In this document: piece after piece, positions 21,111 through 33,336 of the stretch
Position numbering within the stretch: position 1 is the stretch's first letter
Layout of the letters: every line of letters starts with the position of its first letter
Source: Lepidodermella squamata
Lineage: Eukaryota; Gastrotricha
Assembly: GCA_047495785.1 (NCBI GenBank)
Contig: JBLDXI010000042.1
Coordinates: forward strand, 310,001 to 374,000
Direction: 5' to 3'
Length of the DNA stretch: 64,000 bases
Notes under the pieces: model-generated
The model's database searches: none
Seen by the model: the letters and a program-made list of their open reading frames with translations, nothing else
What the model was told of the DNA's origin: nothing
Position numbers and translations under genes: made by a program

Positions 21111-24100
21111 TTAGGATATTACTACTACTGGACGGTCATAAATTCGAGGGCTAGCACTCAAAATGAAAGATTTATTTTTTCGCCAAACTGGCCAAGGGAA
21201 ACTAATTCTGGACAATGAAGCAATGAACGAGGCACTACGGTCAATCAAAGCGCAGGTGAATAAATTAGTTGCTGGGTTATATAGGTGTTCGATAGGAGAA
21301 AGGCGGACAAATAGTTCATTATGTGGATGTTTTAGGATAATAGCGGAAATTTCAAAAAAATCGAGTTCACAACCATTCGCAAAAACAACATCGCCCGGGG
21401 CGAATAACACACCGCGCCAAGTGACAGATTTTATTGTAGAGTGATCTACACCAGAGAAATCTTCATCGCAGACATCAGGAATCACCTCGCCGATCGCCTC
21501 AACCTCTTTGAATTCGCTGACGTCACTGCAGAACTGCACGAGGCGATAGGACAGAAATTCCGAAACTGAGTACGGCAGGTTAACAAAATTGTTCCACGGC
21601 CGATTAGCAATTGCTGCATAAGTGGCTTCCCACCTGAATAATTACAAGAAAGGATTCATGATAAAAATGCACATTTTGGTAACAACAAGTTACTCTTGCA
21701 AACTATCAAAAAAATTGTTAACCTAATAAAATTGCGTACCTCAGCGTCCAATAGTTGCGAGCGGGACCGAAAAGCGTCATTTGTTGGGTGAAATGCAGGC
21801 ACCAGTGATGTTTCGCCGTTTGCGAATCGTCGGGATAGGCGATTTGAAAATATTTGTGGTGATCCGTAGCCAAAATCTGGATAATTAATTTATTTAATTT
21901 AATTTATTTAAGACTCATATTCCCGAAATTTTGAAGAATTTCAATCAAAAGGAAGGTTCAATCAAAATTCAATGAAAAATTTGAAATCTAAAAATTTCAA
22001 TCAAATTTCAATCAAAAATCTAAAAATCTAAAAATTTAAAAATTCCAATCAAAATTCAAAAAGGAAATGGAGGTGACGTTCTGGCGTATTAAAGAAGTTA
22101 CAATATAAATCTAATGATTTCGCTATACCATCAAACCGTAAGCTTCAAAATTTAAATTTAAAAAATTTGAAAATGATTTAATTTTTGAATATTTTTTGAG
22201 AAATATTTAAGATTTCTTAAAATTGGAAAAATTTAATTTTAAAATATTTTCTCATTTTGCCGCAAGATTGAATTGAATCACAAAAATATACTCACCTCAT
22301 ATTGCCGAATCGACTTCGCATCGATGACTGGGGACAGAACCAGCTGAACCATAAATATCAGCGTCATCAGCGAAACGTGGTGGATGTCGTTTCTTGGCAC
22401 GATGCCATCAAGAATCAAGGGTAGATAGAGCATGAGGACCAAGTGCTCCATTCCCTTTCCAATCGGGGCGTAGTCGGTGCGTTTCACCGATGGCATGCGA
22501 TGTTTCTTCAAGAACGGCTTGAAAGTTGAGATTTTAGTCATCAACGCTTTGTAAGACAATAATTTCGCCTCGGTAATGAGCCATTTGAAGAGCAGTCGCA
22601 GTTCCTTGATGCAAATGCCCTGATTAAAATAAAATAAAAAACTTTTATAGCAAAAGCCAATATATTTTTTCATCAAATTAACCGACTTATAAAATTTGAA
22701 ATTTGAAAAAAAATAAAGATTAATTTTGAAACTAACATCTAGTTTTAAAATTAATTTTTTTAAAACTCCTTACCTGAAGGAAAATGTGAAACGCATCGAA
22801 AAGGTGCTGCCTGAAGGAAACTGAATTTGCGAACGTTGAAGAGAGCACTGCGAAAATGAAGACAGAACAGGCTTCTCAATTTTTCGCGCTCAACCACATT
22901 TTTAGTCCGCTCAATTTTTTGCAGTTGGGCCAAAACAATTCCACGCGTGCGGACGAATTTGTCGGCCTTTGAGACACCCTCTAAAATTTAATTAATCACC
23001 AATCAAATTAATTCTAATTATCTAAGACAGTACTTACTTATTTGCTTCCCGCTGATCATGCATTGGCTGCATAAAGATTTGATATGAACGGAGAATGATC
23101 CATACAAGCCCAGAATTTCGTTACAGGCTTTCCCATCGCCGAGAACACCGAGAAATCGAACGCCCACTCGGACTTTGCATCCAGGTAATTCAATGCCGTC
23201 CTTGTACAACTTTTCCATTCCAGTCAGGAAGTCGTCTAATATTAGAAGCCACGGTTTGTCACCGCCCAAAATGAAGTCCTTCGCATTGGCAACGGCGATT
23301 GGTATATGCGACGAAATTTTGCTCCGAAATTGCGGATGACAATTAGCGAGTTCGATTTGAAAAATCCGCATTTGGTACGAACCCCGCTTTGCTCCTAAAA
23401 CGAGACCAGAAATTTGCTACATTCACAATTTCAACAGATGGAATGAAAATCGCAATTTGATTCAGTTTTCTCAACACGCAATTCTCAAATTTTCAAACTA
23501 GCAAAATCGAAATTTAAAATTTAAAATAATTAAAATAATTAAAAATTAAAATTATTTAAAAATTATTTTCATTAAATTTCCGAATTTTCCGAATTTTTCT
23601 AATTTAACTTTTGATGAACTTAAATTTAATAATTATTTTGAATTTTTGGAATATTGTTGAATATTTTTAGATTTTCTAAATTTTATGGAATATTAAACAA
23701 TTTTTACCTTGTGCATTGGTGAGACCGAGATCGTCGAGATGGAATAGAATAAAAATGACGTGTTCGAAGCCCGATGATTCTCTCAGCTCCTTGGCGAAAT
23801 CCGCATGAATAAAATCGGTTAGAATACCGTCGCCAGGCGCCACAGGTGGCTCGAATATTTGAGTTTGAACTGATGGGACTTTAAGCACAGCAGTCAAGGT
23901 TGGAAGGAAGGGCATATAATAACCCTTTCGACCATAACCGAAGTCAACTTCTTGCGGTTTAATGCGCTGGCCAGTCGCCTCGAAGTAACGATTTCGGCTG
24001 CGCTCAGTAGCCAATGGCGTCAGAACTCGAGCTGAATCCATTTGTCCGTATATACGGAATTGATTTACACGGCCAGCAACATATTCATCAATATCGCGAA

Positions 24101-24572
24101 TTTGTTGGCCTCGCATGCGCATCTTCAAACAATCCTTCAATACATCGTTAAAATTCGCCTCGTCGCGACTGGCCTGTTCAGTGAGACGAACTTCCTGGTA
24201 ACGAATAGATCGGTCGGCATGTTCGACGCGAGCTTTCTTCTGCGGAATAGGCGGTTGAGTAACGAAAATCGGAATTTCCGGCTCCGAAACATTCGAAACA
24301 TGCGACGATGCAACAGCGCTACATGATCTTATCGGCGCGCTACATGAAGCGACATGTTCTTTGAAATGTTTCATATGCAAAATTGGCCCATGATGACAGT
24401 CCCTCGGGCATAAAAACGTCTGCGGCTGGCGCGATTTCAAAATTTCGTGATGCAGGGTTTTAAAATGCTCCTCGAAATCATTCATTACGGACGAGAAAAA
24501 ACCACAGCCGCTAACTGGACAACGAAATAAGACATCAGGATCAGGCCGCCTTCTCTTCTTAGCTTGACTCAT
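21111..24572 (-). CDS. CACTA/EnSpm transposase (TNP2-like), 6 exons, probably frameshifted in exon 3
   Basis: Exons 23,708-24,572, 23,038-23,394, 22,774-22,980, 22,296-22,619, 21,740-21,876 and 21,111-21,633, all with GT-AG borders. The N-terminus has C2H2-like finger motifs. Exon 2 carries the GAKRG..Y, ANCHPQFRSK and LGDGKACNEILG blocks and a CxxC motif, as in animal EnSpm transposases. Exons 3-4 hold the HLFDAFHIFLQGICIKEL helix, exon 5 the KHHW..F...LFGPARNYWTLR block, exon 6 the NFVNLP and FAPGDVV region. Exon 3 has a frame conflict: its first part and last part are both convincing but are off by one base, so this copy is likely a dead or error-containing transposase. The enzyme would cut and rejoin the element ends. 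Confidence 0.82.
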
Positions 24573-27440
24573 GCTAGTTAAATTTCTAAAAAAATTTAGA
24601 ATTTAAATTAAGTTTTTAAATTTGACTCATGCTAGTTTTATGTATTTTCGCAAATTTGACATTCGAAAAAGGGCAGAGCACTACACCTAATAACGTATAA
24701 AAATAAATCAATATAAAACAACTTTAAAACAACGCTAAAAAAAAATGCGAAAAAAATAATAAAAAGACAAGGGCTGTGTTAATATAATTACAGCGTGTCC
24801 CATAAGTAACGCAAACAAAGAAAATTCACGGAAAAGGGTTAAGAAGCTCTAAAATGAGAGACGTAGTCACATGCCATAGCCAGAAAATTAGAAAAAAATG
24901 ACGGGAATAATAATCAAGTAATGGGATTAAAAAGTGTGGTGAAATTTGGTCTAACTGGGTAAAATACCGGAAGTAACCGAACAAGTTACCATCGGGGTTT
25001 TCCGGGAATAAGTTTTCCGGCGGAATAAGGTGAAAGGTCAAAAATAATTTTTTTATCAATTTTATAAAATTAATTTTATTGATAAAACAATTTAGCAAGC
25101 ATAAAATGCTGCAGCTGAAATAACTTCGAGCACTACACCTAATAACGTATAAAAATAAAACACAAAACTTAACGCTAAAAAACAATGCGAAAAAAATAAT
25201 CTGAAATTATTTACACCATGAAAGTAAATGTCCTAAACTTTTGAACGTGAAAACTAGGCGCTGCCGGCGAATTGAGCCTGCATGAACACATTAGCATAAC
25301 ATTTCGGGAATGAAGCTATGAAAAAATGCCGCAATTCAACATGTTGATAAACCTGCCAGCTTAAAAAATGGAAACATGAGCAATTATGCCTAGGACGCTG
25401 CAACCTAAAAATAAAAAGAACCGTTAACGGTTCATGAATAATGACATTCAACACGGGGAACTGGAAAGTTTGAAAAATAATTTGCTGTAGTGAGAAACTG
25501 CCTACAAAGAATGACATTATTGACATAAAATAAGGGGTAAAATCAAGGCTGGTCGGGAGACTTTTGAAAATGAAGAAAAATAATACGGACACATCGCGCG
25601 AGGCCGGCGAGTGGTATAGGGTCAAATAATACGAAAGTGGAAATTATTGCGTGTAATAAAAAGTCGCCGCTGCCGCCGGAGACAACAATATTGAGGTGTT
25701 GGCTGCGACGTCCAATCAAGCTCCGCCTACTTTTTGGGCGCCAAAATTTAAATTTCGCGCCTAGATTTTTCGCTCGATAACAGAACGACGGCGCGGTCGA
25801 AGTGGGCGGGCCAACAGACGCACTTTTTCACGGTCCGTGATTTTACACCTCGGCTATTTCGAACGTGTCCTCGCACCGCAACTTCACTCGCACACGTGTC
25901 GCGACCGCGCCACGGGATACCCGAACACTTCACTTCTTTCAATCCAGGTGCCAATTACTAGCACCAGCTGAATAAGACGGCGGCGATTATATTTTATTAA
26001 ATACACTCAGTTCAAGTATCATGACAACGTCATTTATTAGTCATTATCTAACCCGTTGGCTTCATCTGTGGACAATTTAACACCACCATGATTAATCGTC
26101 AAGGATCAACGCCGTCAATAATCTATCATGTAAATAAAATCATGAAATGAAAATAGCAAAAACGATGTAAAAAATGAAGGCGGTAATAAGGGCACGCAGA
26201 GACTACACTGCGTTGACAGCTTTGGCGCTGGTTGCATCACAAAGGCGAGCCGCCGCGCGGTCACACTCAAAGGCGCCGCGCAGTCAACGGCGCGCCGGTT
26301 ATCTGCTCGCACTTTTAAAAATTTCAGGCTTCAAACAGTGCAGGCCAAGTTTGAATACTTTACACTGTTTTTTTCATGTATCTTCACACTTTTTACACGA
26401 AATCATTGCTTTTCATCATTTAATTTCAGGATGCGGATTTTTATATCATGAAGTTAGTAATCAGGTAGGTTATTTGGCCGGGCGGTGCCCCAGCCATCTG
26501 CCATTTCTACGCTTTACACTTTTCCCCTTTTACATCTTTTCACGTCATTTCCGTCGAATTTCCATCAAATATTCGTTATTCGATAAATAAATCATTTATA
26601 CGGTTTTCCAGCTGCTAAAGGTTTGTTCTAAAGTGCGATTAACCATTGAAAACTTGAAAATAACTTCACTTTTAATAAATCTTTCTCCTTCATCTGCACA
26701 CTGTCAGTCAAGTTCTGTACACCGCGTAACAGCGTAATTAACACGCACGCATAATTGATATATGGGTGTTAGTCGCGCAGTAATAAGTCGCGCAGTGGGT
26801 GTTAATAACAATGCAAAACTTCACACACCTATTTATTGCACACGCGAGTTCAGTGTGCGCGATTATACGAAAATGAAATTCTTTATTGCGATCGAACATT
26901 AAACATTGCGATCGAAAATATGTTTATAAATATTTCATAAAATTAGACGTTAGAGTTCTTTTAACAGCGTGAAAATAGCTAATTGTTGTTGTCACGCAGG
27001 CAAAATCCAATATGCGCGAAAAATCTGCAAAATGAAAAATTAAAATTTCGTGCGCGAGTTAATTAGCAATAAAAATGATAAATAATTCTTATATAAAAAA
27101 AACAAATCGGCTGCCCGCCGCGCGAAAAATGTGGCGAAGACAACATTTTGAAATTACAAATTTTTGACAATCATCGGAAAAATAAATCAGGGGTGCGAAA
27201 AATGCGAAAATGTCGCACCTGGTGCGCGGGAAATTCGGCCGCGCCGCGAAAAGTTTTTGAAAAATTACAATAAATTGCAGGAAAATTTGCTCAAAATTAG
27301 CGGGAAATTTACGGGAGGTTTTGCAGCCCTGAAATAAATAATAAAATAAATGTGGTGAATATGAAAACGACGACGATGATGAAAAAGGGCCTGGATACGA
27401 TTCGAAAAAAATGTTAAAATGACGGTGTAATGTTGCGCAA
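24573..27440. other. CACTA element right arm, non-coding
   Basis: No gene was recognised. A direct repeat of about 75 bp (beginning GAGCACTACACCTAATAACG) occurs at 24,676-24,751 and 25,128-25,200. The rest is AT-rich with short frames that do not look coding. It lies 5' of the transposase and should contain its promoter, which I could not identify. Confidence 0.5.
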
Positions 27441-27744
27441 CAGACCGTGAACCGGTGCGCAGATCGACCAATAGGAAAATGGATATAAAATATGCGTATT
27501 TAACAGTGGCGCAAAGCGCGTTACCTGATCAACAGAAAATACGCGAATGAAACGGTGAAAAATATGCGTCACATCAACTCGAATAATGCGCGTATAAATT
27601 GAGTGAAATTACGCGCCTCTTTCCTGACCAAATAATACGCGCATTTTAGAGCGCGATAAAACTGACGCGCATCTTTGTCAGAAAACACGCGCATTATTTT
27701 ATAACTACGAATTCGCGCATCTTTTCAAATGATACGCGCATTTT
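27441..27744. repeat. Right sub-terminal repeat region of the CACTA element
   Basis: More than ten copies of ATGCGCGT/ACGCGCAT-like motifs, often about 20-30 bp apart, ending at the right terminal inverted repeat. They match the motif of the left end. Confidence 0.65.
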
Positions 27745-27758
27745 GCGTCTCAGTGTAG

Positions 27759-28403
27759 ATCCAGCTCTGAGGGGGTAAATCGAGCATTTTAAATTCAAAA
27801 TTTGCAAATCAACAGGGGGACCCTTGCGCATTTCAGAAATTTTCGAAGGCCAGGGGGGCTTTCACGGCTCTCTTGCAGGGAGACTCAAAATTTACGAGAC
27901 AAGCACCGATTTCGAATTTCGATATCAAAATATGCCTTCATGAGAATACAGGAACACACACTCCCTCTCTCTCTCTCTCTAGTGAAACAAGATTTGAATG
28001 TTTTTCAACAAAAAACCTAGTGATTTGGTTGCTAATGAAAGTTTTATGTTTTTTTAAATTGAAAAATGAAACATTACAATAAAAAATGTGTTAACGTTTA
28101 CCCCATCGCAGGCTCAACTGCGGGCTCAAGGCTCAATTAATACTTTAAGGTTCGCCGAAAAGGGGATGACCAGTGTACACCCCAGCTCGGCCAGGCCGCA
28201 AATTTAGTCCGCTGTTGAAAAATCAATAGGTCGGAAAATCGCTTTTGCCCTTGTTGATCTTTCCGGCTCTAACCGTAGCACCTGGAGGCTTTTAATATTT
28301 ATTTTCAAATTATCCGTGCTTGCTATAGTGAAGAAATAATCTTTTAGAGAAATGATATCCACAGAATCTCAGTCAATTGGTGATGGAACTGGACCGAGCG
28401 GCC
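27759..28403. other. Intergenic: dispersed repeat and receptor 3'-flank relic
   Basis: 27,770-27,870 (with AAATCAACAGGGGGACCCTT) recurs in reverse orientation at about 47,290-47,390. 28,010-28,120 closely follows the receptor 3' flank at 2,921-3,020 (TAGTGATTTGGTTGCTAA, CCCCATCGCAGGCT), although no receptor coding sequence is left here. A CT microsatellite is at 27,961-27,979. Confidence 0.55.
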
Positions 28404-31400
28404 TCAACTGTGGCAGTCATCTTGGTGGCTGCTGGCTGCGACGATGCCCGCTTGCGCTCGTCTAATCTGGGCTATCAGAGCTTTTAATTGCACTTTACTT
28501 ACTTTGCCAAAGTAATAATAATGCTCGCGGGATGATCTGAACGCAATTAATCCGACGAGGCTACCATCTCCTACCACCACGTAGGCGGCTGGCTGCAAAA
28601 TGCATACACACTTGAGTGGGAAGACACGCACGAAGAGAGTCGCCACCTCCACTCCGCAGTAATTTCCGTCGCCCTCCAAAAAAGTTGCTATAAAGCGAAT
28701 ACTCATTTACGAAAGCTGAAGCTGGTTACAGTTAAATCAGTTACCGAATGCTTCCACTGTCATCACTTTCTTTTCGATTACATGAACCATGCCATCATCA
28801 TCTGCGGTAATGAGTTCTGGGTGTTGCCGTGCGTATTTTGCAAGTTTCTTTCTTGCAGCCATGACATTATCCTTAGTGACTTTTCGTTTGACAAGATGAA
28901 GCAGCGCCCAAATCATGCAATTACTAAAGTATCATATATGTTGTTTAGATGTCAAAAATTATTGAGTTATGATTTATCACCCGTCACCAGGAACATCTTT
29001 TAACTTGAGGCCGTATTGCTCGCAATCGGTAACGAAGCGTTGCCAAGCTTGCTCATCAGGTGGAGGGGTCGGTGGCCGTGGAACTGGCAGAGTCAACGGC
29101 GCTACTGAAGCCGGAGCAGGATGGCTAGCTATGGACATAGGAGGCATAACAGAGGCAGGTCTGGGAGGAATTGCTGAGCCAGTCGAAGGAGGCAAAATAG
29201 GAGTACAGAGTGGTCTGAAAAACAGTGAAGAATGCGCATTTTCTCAAATAATTGCGTTTTCAGTTAATGATCACCAGGCTAATCAATCTTTTCAATCTAT
29301 TGTTTATCTTCAACTAATGGCGCACATCTGATTAGCCGATATCGAGAGAAAAATGAAAATCAATCCTAATAATTCCGGTCAAGATTTTCGCGCGGATTTT
29401 CAAGTCACGAAATCTTAACAAAGAAAATGTCCCAGGTTCTCCCCAAGTTCCCCCAAGTTCAGCAAAACCTTACAAAGGCTCTTCACATTCTTATTTCTGC
29501 CGAACAATTCAAATCAAGAATTCGCACGCTGAGTTTTTAAAGACAGTTGCCCTGAAGCTTACTTGAGCAGAGATACTAAATCCTTTCTATTGTTCAGTCG
29601 CGCCAAATCTAAAGCAGTTTGGTTCGAATGGTTTCTCCGCTTGACATCAACCGCGCTTGAATTCTTGAGCAGCTTAACAATGTCTCGACGGCCAGCCTGA
29701 GCCGCTAGCATGAAAGCTGTATTCCCCTCGTTGTCGGCCAAATCGATTGTAATCATTTTCTTTTCATGTAATATCAACAGCTCAATCACGCATCCTACGT
29801 GCCCGTTAGTACAAGCTTCGTGAAGCGCCGTTCGCCCCGCTGCGTTTTTCTTATCCGCCAAGGCTTTGACGGCGAAAAAGCCGTCGCGTCCCCGGCTATT
29901 TTCAAATCCGAATTTAGCCTTTAGTAATTCCTCCAGAACAACGTGAAAGCCCTGTCGACAACACACGTGGATACACGTATCGCCCTCTGACACATGATTC
30001 ATTTGACCCATCAACTGCGAACTCCATTGATAGTCGAGGAGACCTAGGCTTTGCTGCCGTTCACGGGTATGCCATAAAGTGATACTCAGGCCTGAATCAA
30101 GACCTATGAGGCAGGCTTCGAAAAATGACTAGAAAAATGTGATGTCATGGTTGAAAATTCGTCCAGGAATGTGGGCGAACCTTGCAAGTTTCTTTCATCC
30201 ATTCGTCTCGCTGTTTTGTAGCAGCCTTGCGTTCGCGTTTCGCTGTCTAGTGGAAAATACGACATATGACACGGCAACAGTTCGAGGCCTCAGAGACACA
30301 CAATCCTCATAATTCGGATTAGTTTAGAAAATAGTAAAGATCTGACGCTTACGATCCTCCCAATCATAGACAACTCTATACAGATCGGAAACGAGCGATG
30401 AGTCTCATGAGACGGTTTTTTTCTAACTTTTTTAAAATTATCTCAAAGTCGGTCACTTTTACGAAAAATCGCCATTTCAAGAGTCTTTCATGACGGTAAA
30501 ATTTTTCATTTTAAGCCGAAAAATTCCGAGAAAATACTATGATCTTATTCGATTTTTGCTCTATCCAAACATATAAAAGTTCTCTATCCAAGAGCGAATC
30601 AGAATTTTGTTGAATTTCGCGAAATTTGCATTCGCTTGATAATACTTTGAGCGAGCTATAAATAGCTACAAAAAACATAATAGCTATTTTTAGATTTAGC
30701 AGTATCATGAAAAATCCCAATATTACAAGTCCGAAAATTTCGCAAAATTAGAAACAAATTCTGATTCGCTCTTGGATAGAGAAGTTGTATATGTTTGGAT
30801 AGAGCAAAAATCGAATGAGATCGTAGTATTTTCTCGGAATTTTTCGGCTTAAAATGAAACTCAGTCGATAGAGGAGCGCTTCTAGTATTCCGGTAAATTT
30901 GTTTCATTTGAGCCATGTGCGCCTAGTAAAATTCTTGTAATTCGAATTCTATTTTTCATTCTCAATCGTAAAGAATTTTGTGCTTACATGAGCTTACTAG
31001 CGCGAATAAATTGATCGACAAGTTTGAGGATGTGGAAAAACGGAAAAGAATTGGAATGACGAGCTATCTTAGGAATTCATTCCTTGAGAGGTTTAGGAGC
31101 GTCTTTCAGTTGGAAATCTTCACAATTTTCTCGCTTCGCTCGCTTATTGGTGGAAATGACTAGTCATTTTGGCAAATACAGCAAATACAATGTTTCCCTC
31201 CCTGGAAGCTCCGCGATCCAGTGAGCGAGTAGGATTCTGGAGCTGAGGTGTTTTCTACTTGTTTTCGAGGACCCAGCCAAAGAAACCAAAGGTTCCCCCT
31301 GTGGGCTTTTTCAGCATTCTTCTGATTGGAGTCCCGAAGCTGGGGTGTTGCGACACCTAGCACGCCTTGTACTTCGCACCCTGCCGGGATCCAAGATCTT

Positions 31401-33336
31401 TGGTGTTAACCCGAAGGTAGGAGGCAATAATTCCTTCTGATCGCTGGGCTCTATAATCGCACAGTAATCGCACAGTTTATAGCTCGCATAAAACGCATAA
31501 AAATGTGGCTTTGCACATGGTGACCTTTCAACCTTGAAATGTTTGAGTTTTGACACTATGGGAGGATGGTAAGTGTCCGACCTGTACCTTTATATATGGT
31601 TGCGTTTGAAAATTTTGTATAAGTTCAGGCTGCTATTTCAACATTGACAGTTTGCATTTATTCTCACCCGAAATTGGCCCATCAACGCATCGATTTCTTC
31701 GTTTGAACGCAGTTTTAGAGCTTCCAACTCCCGCCTTGCTTTTTCAGCCCGAGCAGTCTTGACAGCCAACTGGGTTCTAAGAGCATCAAGCTGCGGAAAA
31801 AAATAGCACTACATATTGAGTTTTAACAAAAGTAGTGAGTCTATACCTTATCATGGTGTCTCCGCATTCGCTGGTGGACGTAGCTGAAATTAGCAGTCAT
31901 CGCTTGTATTTCCGGGACGTTGAAGTAGCCGCAAGTCATGATTTCATTCATCGTGCTACGCTCGCTTTGATTTGTGACCAGAAGCTTGTTAACAATCATA
32001 TCGCGCAACTGCGGGTCTTTGATTTGCAACGGCTGCTGTCCGTTTCGAAGCGCGTCGAAGCTTTACGATGCGAGGAGGTTACAAATTGTTAGTAGGTGTT
32101 AACGAAAGATGTTACTCTTCTTGGTTTATCATGCCAGTCAACTCCATGCGCGCCAAGGAACTTATGCGCCAAGGCAGCTCAAGGGTAGCTAGTTCAGCAG
32201 CGATTATGCCAAACGCCCAGCAATCGACGCGAGCATCAATCGTAAAACCAGCTGTCATGAGGAATCTCTCCGGAGCCATGTAACGGTGCTTGCCAACCAT
32301 CCAGTTTTCGGAGATACGATACTGCGAGCTTTTGGAAAAGAGAACATTTTGATGAAACTTAGGGAGGCAGTGCATTGCAACACGGGGAATCTTTTAATTA
32401 GAAACCCGGCCGTAGCAGGAGGGAAAACACCAAAAAGATCACGGGGGACCTAAATCTCGGCCCTAAAATACCCTATAATTCGAGGATCCTAATTCGAGCC
32501 AAACAAACCACATGCGACCGTCGGTCTGATAAATTCGGCGCTGAAAGCTATTCGCCAAACTATTTATCAGTAGTATGAATGGGCTTACGCTGCTCTCAGC
32601 CTGGCAAGGCCGAAATTCGCGATTTTCAAGCTCGACTTGTCGGTTGTGATGAGAATGTTTTCCGGCTTCAAATCCGAATGAGTGATGCCCATGTCATGGA
32701 TGTAGGCGATAGCGTAGCCCAGCTCAGCTAGCCAACGCTTTAGCAAGTTCGGTTTGAGCTGCTCGCGGTTGTTGGCAATGCGTCTGTTAAGCTCACTCCT
32801 CAAATCACCTCCGCCACAGTACTCGAGTTCCATGATCCAGTAGTCGCCATCTATAAAAGATTGAATATAGCTCTAAAATTATGGGCATAGTAGGATACTC
32901 AAACTAGGGGGTATTTTCGGGTCCTAATTTTATGATTAAGGGGTTCTCCTGTGGTCTTTTTGGTGTTTTCAACCCAGGCCTACCGAACCTGGGGGTATGA
33001 TACCCTTCATTCTCCCAGTACTTCGCGCCTGGTGCATTTAGAGTCTAAAAATTGTGACCTGTTCTCACCTTGAAAAGCATTGTAAATCCTGACGATATTA
33101 GGATGGCTCAACATTCGTAGCGATTGTGATTCCCTCAGCAAATATTTCTCCCGGGCGGCGAAATCTGCGCGTGTAAGTCGCAGCCTCTTGATAGCAACCA
33201 GATGCTTCGCCTCAGCCGGGAAAATGAGCCCATCATTGTGAGCGCCATCTAAGAAACTGCCCAGGAATTCATATTTAATTGCATTCCCTGCCTGACTGTT
33301 GGTAATTGCTACAGGCAAGGCGAAATTCTGCGCCAT
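28404..33336 (-). CDS. Kinase-like / coiled-coil / ankyrin / OTU deubiquitinase fusion protein (10 exons, 802 residues)
   Basis: Exons 33,069-33,336, 32,589-32,850, 32,116-32,328, 31,847-32,060, 31,668-31,790, 30,181-30,246, 29,563-30,128, 28,981-29,214, 28,745-28,923 and 28,404-28,687 join in consistent phase with GT-AG borders. Residues 1-290: Ser/Thr kinase-like domain (VAIK Lys 50, Glu 69, HSDLKPEN 147-154, NFG 168-170, APE 195-197). 310-382: charged coiled coil. About 405-570: ankyrin repeats (GRTALHEACTNGH, GNTAFMLAAQAGR). 571-625: Pro-rich. About 640-790: OTU cysteine protease, with PGDGNC (Cys 651) and REHY (His 764). The likely role is a cytoplasmic ubiquitin-editing signalling protein. 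NFG in place of DFG suggests a pseudokinase. A missing exon in the 1.4-kb intron (30,247-31,667) cannot be excluded. Confidence 0.8.
30504..30859. mobile_element. Foldback-type element with about 125-bp inverted arms, in an intron
   Basis: The left arm (30,504 to about 30,630) reappears as its near-perfect reverse complement at about 30,733-30,859 (TTTCATTTTAAGCCGAAAAA at the outer ends), leaving a loop of about 100 bp. It has no coding capacity. It lies in the long intron of the kinase-OTU gene. Confidence 0.75.
31219..31383. mobile_element. MITE with CAGTG.GCGAAGTA-type ends, in an intron
   Basis: 165 bp from CAGTGAGCGAGTAGGA to GTACTTCGCACCCTG, the two ends being imperfect inverted repeats. 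The interior (CCCAGCCAAAGAAACCAAAG) recurs at 42,248-42,384 and, more diverged, at about 37,460-37,540. Right-end fragments also occur near 4,770 and 33,020. Confidence 0.6.

Larger units (their letters stand above)
7721..27758 (-). mobile_element. CACTA/EnSpm-like DNA transposon, about 9.5 kb plus a nested 10.5-kb Gypsy element
   Basis: The ends are perfect 14-bp inverted repeats, CTACACTGAGACGC (7,721-7,734) and its complement (27,745-27,758), containing the CACTG terminus seen in this superfamily. Both ends are followed inward by many short ATGCGCGT/ACGCGCAT motifs in both orientations, the sub-terminal repeats expected of CACTA elements. Inside are an EnSpm-type transposase gene and a second gene, both on the minus strand. 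The target duplication is not clear: the 3-bp flanks do not match, and ATCCGA versus ATCCAG is only a partial match. It separates the receptor at 5,219 from the rest of the cluster. Confidence 0.72.

Noticed and set aside
26174-26590. 138-codon ORF in the CACTA right arm
   Set aside because: Composition is not protein-like and nothing supports splicing or homology.
28684-28744. A 29-nt intron plus a one-base frameshift in a T run of the OTU exon
   Set aside because: A 57-nt GT-AG intron (28,688-28,744) ending in TTTATAG keeps the frame with no lesion and fits the usual intron size here.
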